Below the pieces are notes generated by a model. It did no database searches. It was not told the origin of the DNA and saw only the letters and a program-made list of their open reading frames with translations. Below, piece after piece: positions 5,296 through 10,865 of a stretch of 10,865 nucleotides of DNA (positions within the stretch are counted from its first letter, which is position 1; each line of letters opens with the position of its first letter). The DNA comes from JBGPNN01 sp041487495. Lineage in GTDB: Bacteria; Sysuimicrobiota; Sysuimicrobiia; Sysuimicrobiales; Humicultoraceae. The position numbers and the translations under genes were made by a program. Location of the stretch: positions 1 to 10,865 of the forward strand of contig JBGPNN010000108.1 of assembly GCA_041487495.1 (NCBI GenBank), given 5' to 3'.

Positions 5296-6057
5296 ATGAG
5301 CGTGGTCAACGGCGCGCCGCTGGTTGAACTGTCGAACGTGTGCTTCGACTACAGCGCCGAGCGGGTGCTCGATGACGTCAGCCTGGTCATCCGCCGTGGT
5401 GATTTCCTCGGCATCATCGGACCCAACGGCTCTGGAAAGACGACCTTGCTGCGCGTGATGCTCGGCCTCTTGCGGCCGACGAGTGGGCACGTCGCACTCT
5501 TCGGTACCGATATTCAACAGTTCCGCCAGTGGCATCGGATCGGGTATGTGGCGCAGAAGGCCGTCGCGTTCGAAACCCGGTTTCCGGCCAGCGTGCTCGA
5601 GGTGGTGCTCAGCGGGCGGTGCGGTCGCGCCGGTCTGGCGACGCGGTTTGGCGCGCGCGACGTCGAGGCCGCCCTCACGGTCCTCGACACCGTCGGCATG
5701 GCGGCGTACCGCGACCGGCTGATCGGACGCCTATCGTCCGGGCAGCAGCAGCGGATCTTCATCGCGCGGGCGCTGGCCAGCCAGCCCGACCTCCTGTTGT
5801 TGGACGAACCGACGGTGGGCGTCGACGTGGACGCGCAGGAGCAGTTCTACAGCCTGCTGCGCCGGCTCAATCGCGACCTGGACACCACGCTGGTGCTCGT
5901 CTCACACGACATCGCCGTCATTGCCGCGGAAGTGACGCAGCTCGCCTGTCTCAACCGCCGGTTGGTCTTTCACGGGAGTCCCGAGGAGGCCACGCGGTCG
6001 GGCGCGCTGGCGCACATGTACCGGGCCGAGAGCCTGTTGGTTGCCCACCGGCACTAG
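5296..6057 (+). CDS. znuC: Zinc ABC transporter ATP-binding protein
   Basis: 253 residues. ATG 5296 is preceded by GAGG at two to three bases; the gap from zur is four bases. All ABC ATPase elements are present: Walker A GPNGSGKTT (42-50), Q-loop Q87, signature LSSGQ (146-150), Walker B LLLLDEP (166-172) and H-loop H204. The family is that of metal-chelate importers (ZnuC/MntB/TroB). It hydrolyses ATP on the cytoplasmic face to power zinc import through ZnuB. It lacks the long C-terminal extension of E. coli-type ZnuC, ending soon after the ABC fold. Zinc is preferred over manganese because of ZnuA and the neighbouring regulator. Confidence 0.93.
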   Translation: MSVVNGAPLVELSNVCFDYSAERVLDDVSLVIRRGDFLGIIGPNGSGKTTLLRVMLGLLRPTSGHVALFGTDIQQFRQWHRIGYVAQKAVAFETRFPASVLEVVLSGRCGRAGLATRFGARDVEAALTVLDTVGMAAYRDRLIGRLSSGQQQRIFIARALASQPDLLLLDEPTVGVDVDAQEQFYSLLRRLNRDLDTTLVLVSHDIAVIAAEVTQLACLNRRLVFHGSPEEATRSGALAHMYRAESLLVAHRH

Positions 6058-6062
6058 CCCCG

Positions 6063-6872
6063 ATGCCCGAAATTCTGCAGTACGGTTTCATGCAGCGAGC
6101 CCTGCTCGCGGGTGTGATGATCGGCACCATCGCGCCGATGATCGGGGTCTTCCTCGTGCTGCGCCGGCTCAGCCTGATCGCCGACACGCTCTCGCACGTG
6201 GCGCTGGCAGGTGTGGCGGCCGGCCTGCTCTTCCGCACGTATCCCTTCGCGGGCGCCCTGGCGGCCGCGCTCCTCGGCGCCGTGGGCATCGAGCGGCTTC
6301 GCGTGTCGGGTCGCCTGTTCGGCGAGACGGCGTTGGCGATCTTCTTGTCGGGCGGTTTTGCCGTCGCCGTGGTGTTGATCAGCCTGGCGCACGGGTTCGA
6401 CGTCAGCCTCTTTTCGTATCTCTTCGGCGCGATCACGGTCGTGCAACCCGCCGACTTGCTCGTCATGCTGGTGCTTGGCCTCATCGTGCTCGCCGCGCTG
6501 GCGGCATTCTACAAAGAGCTTTTCGCGATCACGTTCGATGAAGAGAGCGCCCGCGTCCAAGGCGTGCCCGTCGATGCGCTGAACCTGCTGCTGGCGATGC
6601 TGACGGCCGTCACCGTCGTTGTGGCGATGCGGATCGTCGGCATTCTGCTCACGAGCGCGCTGCTGGTGATCCCGGCGGCCACAGCGCTACGCTTGGCGAG
6701 CAGCTTTCGCGCCACGCTCTTCATAGCGGCCGTCTGCTCGATTGCCGCGGTTCTGGTCGGGATGGTTGCGGCCTTCTACTTCGACATTGCCGCGGGCGGG
6801 GCCATCGTGCTGACGGCACTCGTGGTCTTCGGCGCGGTCACCCTCTCCCGGCGCGTGCAGGGGTCCGTGTAG
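6063..6872 (+). CDS. znuB: Zinc ABC transporter permease
   Basis: 269 residues from ATG 6063, five bases after znuC; the ribosome binding site is weak, and ATG 6090 is an alternative, but the N-terminal YGFMQRALLAG fits the family start. It is an ABC-3 family permease (PF00950) with about eight hydrophobic segments. Conserved family stretches are ADTLSHVALAG (40-50), LFAITFDEESARVQGVP (153-169) and RIVGILLTSALLVIPAATA (190-208). It forms the homodimeric channel in the inner membrane that takes zinc from ZnuA. It is the last gene of the zur-znuC-znuB unit; I see no clear terminator before the next gene, 66 bases on. Confidence 0.93.
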   Translation: MPEILQYGFMQRALLAGVMIGTIAPMIGVFLVLRRLSLIADTLSHVALAGVAAGLLFRTYPFAGALAAALLGAVGIERLRVSGRLFGETALAIFLSGGFAVAVVLISLAHGFDVSLFSYLFGAITVVQPADLLVMLVLGLIVLAALAAFYKELFAITFDEESARVQGVPVDALNLLLAMLTAVTVVVAMRIVGILLTSALLVIPAATALRLASSFRATLFIAAVCSIAAVLVGMVAAFYFDIAAGGAIVLTALVVFGAVTLSRRVQGSV

Positions 6873-6938
6873 GACATCTGGCCGTTGGATCGAAACCCGG
6901 TAGTGTGTGGACAACGTCTGCTTCCTGGAGTGATGTCA

Positions 6939-7427
6939 ATGACGCGTAGAGCCATTCCCAACCCGCCCGGCAGCACCACGCCACTCTCACCGGCGATCAT
7001 CGTCGATGGGATCGTCTACGCCTCGGGCCAGATCGGCCGCGATCCCGTCACCGGCGAGGTACCGGCGGACATCCGTGCGCAGGTGAGCAACACCATCGAC
7101 AACCTCCGCGCCGTGTTGCGTCAGGCGGGCGCCGACCTGAAGGACGTGGTGAAGACCACGGTCTTCCTGACGCGGCAGTCCGATTTCGGCGCGATGAACG
7201 AGCTATACGCGCAGCAGTTCCCCGAGCCGCGACCGGCGCGGTCGACGATCGTCGTTGCGGCGCTTGCGCGTCCCGGCATCGACGTCGAGATCGAGGCGGT
7301 CGCCTACCCGCCGAAAGCATCGGGCGCGGCGAAACCGGCTCGGGCTAAGAAGAAGGCGACGCGGGCTACGAAGAAGGCGGCGCGGGCGCCGCGAGGGCGT
7401 CGCGTGCGATCTCGGCGAGGATCCTAA
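6939..7427 (+). CDS. RidA-family (YjgF/YER057c) protein with a basic C-terminal tail
   Basis: 162 residues from ATG 6939, chosen because GGAG (6927-6930) lies eight bases upstream; ATG 6933 is too close to that site. Residues 1-125 are a complete RidA domain, whose members hydrolyse reactive enamine/imine intermediates from PLP enzymes to ketoacids and ammonia. The diagnostic arginine is R101 in ARSTI, and EIEAVA with E120 is present, as is SGQIG (29-33). Normal RidA proteins end near residue 125-130. This one continues with about 37 residues that are mostly Lys, Arg and Ala, including the tandem KKATRAT/KKAARAP, like histone H1-type tails of some bacterial proteins. The tail might bind nucleic acid or be a frame extension. 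The last 62 bases overlap the convergent ferrochelatase gene. Confidence 0.88.
   Translation: MTRRAIPNPPGSTTPLSPAIIVDGIVYASGQIGRDPVTGEVPADIRAQVSNTIDNLRAVLRQAGADLKDVVKTTVFLTRQSDFGAMNELYAQQFPEPRPARSTIVVAALARPGIDVEIEAVAYPPKASGAAKPARAKKKATRATKKAARAPRGRRVRSRRGS
7350..7391 (+). repeat. Two 21-base tandem units encoding the basic RidA tail
   Basis: AAGAAGGCGACGCGGGCTAC plus G (7350-7370) is followed directly by a second unit (7371-7391) that differs at four positions. They encode KKATRAT and KKAARAP. The unit length is a multiple of three, so slippage would change the tail length without breaking the frame. The second unit lies within the overlap with the end of the ferrochelatase gene, which stops at 7366-7368. 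Confidence 0.8.
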
Positions 7428-8283
7428 TAAACTCAGGCGAGGCATTCAGGGACTCGGTTCGAGCCAGCCGCATCCCCAGCTCCCCGGCAAGGCGGCGGGC
7501 CTCCACGTCGAGGTCGAAGAGGACTTCCAGGTGATCGGCCACGAAGCCGATCGGGCAGACCAGCACGTCCCGCACGTCTTTTGAGCGCAGGTCGCGCAGC
7601 GCGTCGAGGATATCCGGGCCCAGCCACGGCTCGCCGGTGGCGCTCGCGCTCTGAAACGCGAACGACCATCGCGTCGCGCCGGCGGCGGCGGCGACCGCCT
7701 TCGAAGACTCCACCAGTTGCGTGGGATAGGGATCGTGCCACTCCATGATGCGCTTGGGCAGGCTGTGCGCCGTAAACATCAGGTGCGCGCGTCCGGCCCC
7801 GTCGCCCTGCGGCCCCGCCGCGCGCACGCGGTCGGCCAGTGTGCGGACCAGCGCCGGGTGCAGGTGCCACGACTCTACGAAGCGCAGCGGCGGACCCCCG
7901 AGCCGCTCGATCGTATCCTTTGCCGTCTTGACATAGGCGCCCACGCTCAGCCGCGAGTAGTGCGGCGCCAGCACGATGCCGACGCCTCCGGTCACCTCAT
8001 CGCGCCGCATCTGCTCGACGGTCGCCTCGATGTAGGGGTGCCAGTGCTTCATACCGACGTAGACCGGGATGCCCAACATCGCGCGAAGGGCGGTCGCCAC
8101 GGCATGCGTGATGTCCAGCAGCGGCGAGCTCCCACCGATCGCCTCATACCGGGCCGCGAGTTCGGCGACTTTCTCAGGACTGGGAGGCCGGCCACCGCGG
8201 ATGTGGGTGTAATAGGGTTCGATATCCGCTGGCGTCGCAGGCGTGCCGTACGCCATGAGGAGAATCGCGTTCGAGGGACTCAT
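7366..8283 (-). CDS. hemH: Ferrochelatase, coproporphyrin-type (CpfC/HemH)
   Basis: 305 residues; ATG 8283 overlaps the preceding stop by four bases (ATGA). It inserts ferrous iron into a porphyrin in heme synthesis. It aligns by eye with the Bacillus subtilis enzyme along its whole length: LLMAYGTP (8-15), YYTHIRGG (24-31), RYEAIGGSSPL (45-55), TAHSLP (171-176, catalytic H173), PWLGPD (219-224) and GFVADHLEVLFD (246-257, E253). Tyr12 matches the Bacillus residue at the heme iron. That group uses coproporphyrin III rather than protoporphyrin IX, so this is probably a coproporphyrin ferrochelatase, although no chlorite dismutase-type decarboxylase is in view. There are no C-terminal cysteines for an iron-sulfur cluster. 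It is the last gene of an operon with a kinase/ANTAR pair. Confidence 0.93.
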   Translation of the reverse strand: MSPSNAILLMAYGTPATPADIEPYYTHIRGGRPPSPEKVAELAARYEAIGGSSPLLDITHAVATALRAMLGIPVYVGMKHWHPYIEATVEQMRRDEVTGGVGIVLAPHYSRLSVGAYVKTAKDTIERLGGPPLRFVESWHLHPALVRTLADRVRAAGPQGDGAGRAHLMFTAHSLPKRIMEWHDPYPTQLVESSKAVAAAAGATRWSFAFQSASATGEPWLGPDILDALRDLRSKDVRDVLVCPIGFVADHLEVLFDLDVEARRLAGELGMRLARTESLNASPEFIRILAEIARDALAAPAPPSS

Positions 8284-8846
8284 GTGCTGAGAATCTCCTG
8301 CGCCACTTCTCTCATCGCGCGCCGCTGATCGCGGCTCGTCTTCTGGATCTTTCTAAACGCTTCGGTCTCTGAGAGGTGTTCGCGCTCCATCAACAAACCT
8401 TTGGCCCTCTCGACCAGCTTGCGGGTTTCCAAGGCGTCTTCCAGGCTCTTGATTTCGCCGGACAGTGTACTGAGGGTCCGGAAATGCATCATCGCCATCT
8501 CGATCGTGGGGATCAGGTCGGCCTCTTTGATCGGTTTCACCAGGTAGGCCATCACACCCAACTGCTTGGCGCGTTCCACATAATCGCGGTCGCCGTAGGC
8601 CGTCAGGATCACGATCGGCCGCGGACCGCCGGCCAGCACCTGCTGGGCGACGGCGAGGCCATCCAGCTCGGGCATCTTGAGATCGAGGAAGATCAGGTCG
8701 GGATCGAGCTTGCGAATCAGCTCGAGGGTCCGGCGGCCGTCCCCGGCCTCGCCGACCACCTGATATCCGGCTTCGGTCAGCATGGTCCGTAGACCCATGC
8801 GGATGAGCGCTTCGTCGTCGGCGAGGACGACACGGATCTTCGGCAT
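8280..8846 (-). CDS. Response regulator with ANTAR RNA-binding output domain
   Basis: 188 residues; ATG 8846 shares one base with the kinase stop (TGATG). Residues 1-121 are a receiver domain with acidic pocket D10/D11, phosphoacceptor D55 (FLDLKMPE), T82 and K104 (VKPI). Residues about 128-187 are an ANTAR domain with its coiled-coil entry (LEDALETRKLVERAKGLLM) and the alanine/aromatic-spaced three-helix bundle (SETEAFRKIQKTSRDQRRAMREVAQEIL). In characterised members (EutV, AmiR, NasR) the domain, dimerised on phosphorylation, binds paired hairpins in nascent RNA and prevents termination. The cognate kinase is directly upstream. No obvious twin-hairpin target is visible inside this operon; the leader would lie beyond the right edge. 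Confidence 0.93.
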   Translation of the reverse strand: MPKIRVVLADDEALIRMGLRTMLTEAGYQVVGEAGDGRRTLELIRKLDPDLIFLDLKMPELDGLAVAQQVLAGGPRPIVILTAYGDRDYVERAKQLGVMAYLVKPIKEADLIPTIEMAMMHFRTLSTLSGEIKSLEDALETRKLVERAKGLLMEREHLSETEAFRKIQKTSRDQRRAMREVAQEILST

Positions 8847-10513
8847 CAGCGCGCGATCCCGGGGGTGATGTCGTGCGCGCGCGGGATCCCCATCATCGCC
8901 CGCGTCCCGGATCCTTCGGCGGCACGCAGCTCGAACCGGCCGTGCAGGTCTTCAGTGGCCAGGGCCCGGACGATCTTGAGGCCGAGGTTGTCGGTCGCCA
9001 GGAGATCAGTTCCCGGTGGGACACCCACGCCGTCGTCTGTGACGTCCACGAGCCACTCTCGCTCGCTCTGCTCCAGCGTGATCTGGATGCGCCCCTCGGC
9101 GCGGTCGGGGAACGCGTGCTCCAGCGCATTTTGCACGAGTTCGGTGACGGCCAACGCAACCGACGTCGCCTGCTGCGACGGCATGAACAGATCTTCGCCC
9201 CGGATGGTGACGGTCGCGTGCAGCCGGGGCCGCGCCATCGTCTGCGACACAGTCCGCGTCACTTTCTCCAACAACTCGCGCACATTGATCAGGCGGAAGC
9301 CTTCGACCGAGAGGATCTCGTGGACGGCGGCGATGCTGAGGATACGGTTGATCGTCTCGGTCAGTACCTCGCGGCCCGAGACCTCGCGGCTGTCGCGCAG
9401 CTGCAGCCGCAGCAACATGGCGATGGTCTGGAGGTTGTTCTTCACCCGGTGGTGCATCTCGCGCACGACCGCCGAGCGCACGATGAGCGAGGAGTTCTCG
9501 ATGGCGAGCGCCGTCTGATTGGCCAGCGTCGAGAGCAGCGAGATCTCGTCGCGGGTGAACTGGTGCGGCCGGTCCTTGTAGCAGTTGAAGACACCGATCA
9601 CCTTATCGCGGACCACAAGCGGCACCGCGAGCAGGGCCCGCAGGCCTTCTTCGCGCGCCATATCCTTGTGGACGAAACGCGGGTCGTCGAGGACGTCGGC
9701 GACTGCCAGCGCCTCCCCGCTCTGCGCGACCAGGCCCACGATGCCTTCGCCCGCGCGCAGGCTGGGGCGGCTCTGGTAGCGCTCGCCGGCCCGGTGTGAC
9801 GCCGTGAGCACCAGTTCGCCGGTCTGCTCGTCGAGCAGCATCAGCGAGCACAGGCGCGCGTCCAACATGCGGCTGGCCATCTCCACGATCAACCGGAGGA
9901 TCTCTCCAAGGTAGAGGGGGGAGGTAATTGTCTTGCTCGCTTCCGCCAGCGTCGACAGTTCCATAATCTGCCGCCGCATGTTGTCGTACAGGGCGGCCTT
10001 CTCGATGGCACCGGCGGCCAGGTCGGCCGTGATGCCCAGCAGCTCGATCTCGTCCGGGACGTACTCGTGCACAGCGGTCGTTTGCACGTTCATCGCGCCG
10101 ATCGTCTTGCCCGCCGTGCGCAGCGGCACGGCCAGCAGCGAGCGAAACGCGTATTCGCGCGTGCCCGGCACGTAGACGAACCGGGGATCACTGGCGGCAT
10201 CGCTGCTGAACACCGGGGCGCCGTGACGGGCCGCGTACCCGGTCAGGCCCTCGCCGAAGCGCAGCCGCGCGCGGCCGATCGACTCGGCGGCCAGACCGGT
10301 CGTGGCGCGGAGCACGAGGTGCTCGCCGGGAGGGTCGAGCAGGTAGATGGAGCACGAATCCATGGCCATGACCTCGGCCGTCTTCCGGGTGATGAGCTGG
10401 AGGGTGGAACCGAGGTCCAGCGCCGCGCTGATCGCCTGGCTGATCTCGCGCAGCGCGGCAATCTCGGCCTCTTTGCGTTCGAGGCGATCGCGTGCCGGTC
10501 GCGTTGCGCTCAT
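8846..10513 (-). CDS. Soluble sensor histidine kinase, GAF-GAF-HisKA_2-HATPase
   Basis: 555 residues from ATG 10513, four bases after the DUF192 stop. No membrane segment, so it is cytoplasmic. Order: a short coiled coil (about 10-32), GAF1 (about 35-175), GAF2 (about 200-342), a HisKA_2 dimerisation domain with MHHRVKNN (353-360; phosphoacceptor probably H355), and a HATPase with N-box ELVQNALEHAF (458-468), G1 DDGVGVP (493-499), G2 NLGLKIV (509-515) and the glycine motif GSGT (534-537). The kinase class is the one paired with ANTAR regulators such as EutW/EutV, and that partner follows immediately. The ligand is unknown: I see no Cys/His pattern typical of bound tetrapyrrole, though GAF domains can bind heme, nucleotides or gases. 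Confidence 0.93.
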   Translation of the reverse strand: MSATRPARDRLERKEAEIAALREISQAISAALDLGSTLQLITRKTAEVMAMDSCSIYLLDPPGEHLVLRATTGLAAESIGRARLRFGEGLTGYAARHGAPVFSSDAASDPRFVYVPGTREYAFRSLLAVPLRTAGKTIGAMNVQTTAVHEYVPDEIELLGITADLAAGAIEKAALYDNMRRQIMELSTLAEASKTITSPLYLGEILRLIVEMASRMLDARLCSLMLLDEQTGELVLTASHRAGERYQSRPSLRAGEGIVGLVAQSGEALAVADVLDDPRFVHKDMAREEGLRALLAVPLVVRDKVIGVFNCYKDRPHQFTRDEISLLSTLANQTALAIENSSLIVRSAVVREMHHRVKNNLQTIAMLLRLQLRDSREVSGREVLTETINRILSIAAVHEILSVEGFRLINVRELLEKVTRTVSQTMARPRLHATVTIRGEDLFMPSQQATSVALAVTELVQNALEHAFPDRAEGRIQITLEQSEREWLVDVTDDGVGVPPGTDLLATDNLGLKIVRALATEDLHGRFELRAAEGSGTRAMMGIPRAHDITPGIAR

Positions 10514-10517
10514 GCGC

Positions 10518-10865
10518 CTACGGGGTCCGTGTCAGCCGCACCTGGGCGCCCGCTGTGAGACCCTTGCGCTGGAAGAAGCCCTGGTTGACTTCGAGGGCGT
10601 AGCGATACGCGATGCTGGGCTCATAGATCTTGAACGGGCCGTTTGTCGGGTCGTCGGGCACCACCATGTCAAGGATTTCGACCAGGCGCCAGGTCCTGTC
10701 GATGAAGCCGATCGAGAGCGGGATCAGGGTGTTCTTCATCCAGAAACCCCATTTGGCGTCTTCCTCGAAGACGAAGAGCATGCCGGCATTTTCGGGGAGC
10801 GACTTTCGGAGCATCAGCCCGTGCGAGCGGGCTTCCATGCTCTCGGCGATCTCCACCGATAGCAC
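10518..10865 (-). CDS. DUF192 family protein (5' truncated by window)
   Basis: 115 residues are visible. The stop (TAG, 10520-10518) lies four bases before the kinase start, so the genes are cotranscribed. A GTG stands exactly at the window edge, but DUF192 proteins usually have a signal peptide or leader before the VEIAES segment, so the true start is probably outside. The family core is clear: RSHGLMLRKSLPENAGMLFVF (13-33, split here as RSHGLMLR and GMLFVF), WMKNTLIPLSIGFID (42-56), the ILDMVVPD strand and ALEVNQGFF (90-98). The fold is a small beta barrel, usually exported; biochemical function is unknown. Its link to the signalling genes is positional only. Confidence 0.9.
   Translation of the reverse strand: MLSVEIAESMEARSHGLMLRKSLPENAGMLFVFEEDAKWGFWMKNTLIPLSIGFIDRTWRLVEILDMVVPDDPTNGPFKIYEPSIAYRYALEVNQGFFQRKGLTAGAQVRLTRTP

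Noticed and set aside
5529..6062. N-terminal extension of the znuB frame across znuC
   Set aside because: The extension is Arg/Gly/Ala-rich shadow sequence of znuC in another frame; the permease begins at ATG 6063 after the znuC stop.
8873..9799. 308-codon plus-strand ORF opposite the sensor kinase
   Set aside because: It is a shadow: the minus strand encodes complete GAF, HisKA_2 and HATPase motifs, and the plus-strand product has no recognisable domain.
1..10865. CRISPR arrays, tRNA or rRNA genes, insertion sequences
   Set aside because: I saw no spaced repeats of array type, no tRNA-like cloverleaf, no rRNA segments, and no transposase or terminal inverted repeats.

Overview
The window is GC-rich bacterial chromosomal DNA. 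Coding strands alternate in compact blocks, and G/C-ending codons dominate. The left edge holds the end of an outer-membrane-type beta-barrel (terminal aromatic residue), so the organism is probably a diderm. The ferrochelatase is of the Bacillus/actinobacterial kind. An F420/flavin luciferase-like oxidoreductase and a GAF-kinase/ANTAR pair are also present. Together these suggest an uncultured lineage near Armatimonadota, Sysuimicrobiota (CSP1-3), Rokubacteria or Methylomirabilota. That placement is inference; there is no rRNA or marker gene here.

Layout, left to right. (1) 1-1015, plus strand: the C-terminus of a barrel protein, then a membrane-anchored protein with a YtkA-like domain and a C-terminal cytochrome c domain. 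(2) 1016-1510: no convincing protein gene, but a near-consensus sigma70-type promoter followed by a well-formed GEMM-I (cyclic di-GMP) riboswitch. Its downstream region holds competing hairpins and only a doubtful 25-codon ORF. (3) 1511-3702, minus strand: a two-gene operon of a luciferase-like monooxygenase (first) and an M20-fold hydrolase that lacks the usual zinc ligands. (4) 3703-6872, plus strand: a complete zinc-uptake locus, znuA, then zur-znuC-znuB. Three closely similar palindromes (consensus YGAGRAYRATTCTCA) lie at its two promoters, and one of them also sits over a possible -10 of the divergent minus-strand operon. (5) 6939-7427, plus strand: a RidA-family deaminase with an unusual Lys/Arg/Ala-rich tail whose gene end overlaps the convergent ferrochelatase gene. 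(6) 7366-10865, minus strand: an operon read right to left: a DUF192 protein (cut by the window edge), a GAF-GAF-HisKA_2 sensor kinase, an ANTAR-output response regulator, and ferrochelatase. The genes are nearly contiguous or overlapping.

How they work together: ZnuA captures periplasmic zinc, ZnuB carries it across the inner membrane and ZnuC powers this. Zur, encoded in the same locus, is the obvious ligand of the three palindromes. The kinase/ANTAR pair should control transcription antitermination at RNA hairpins rather than bind DNA. Its targets are not visible here, but heme synthesis is cotranscribed with it. The most intriguing items are the orphan riboswitch, the ligand-poor M20 protein next to a zinc-responsive operator, and the RidA tail.
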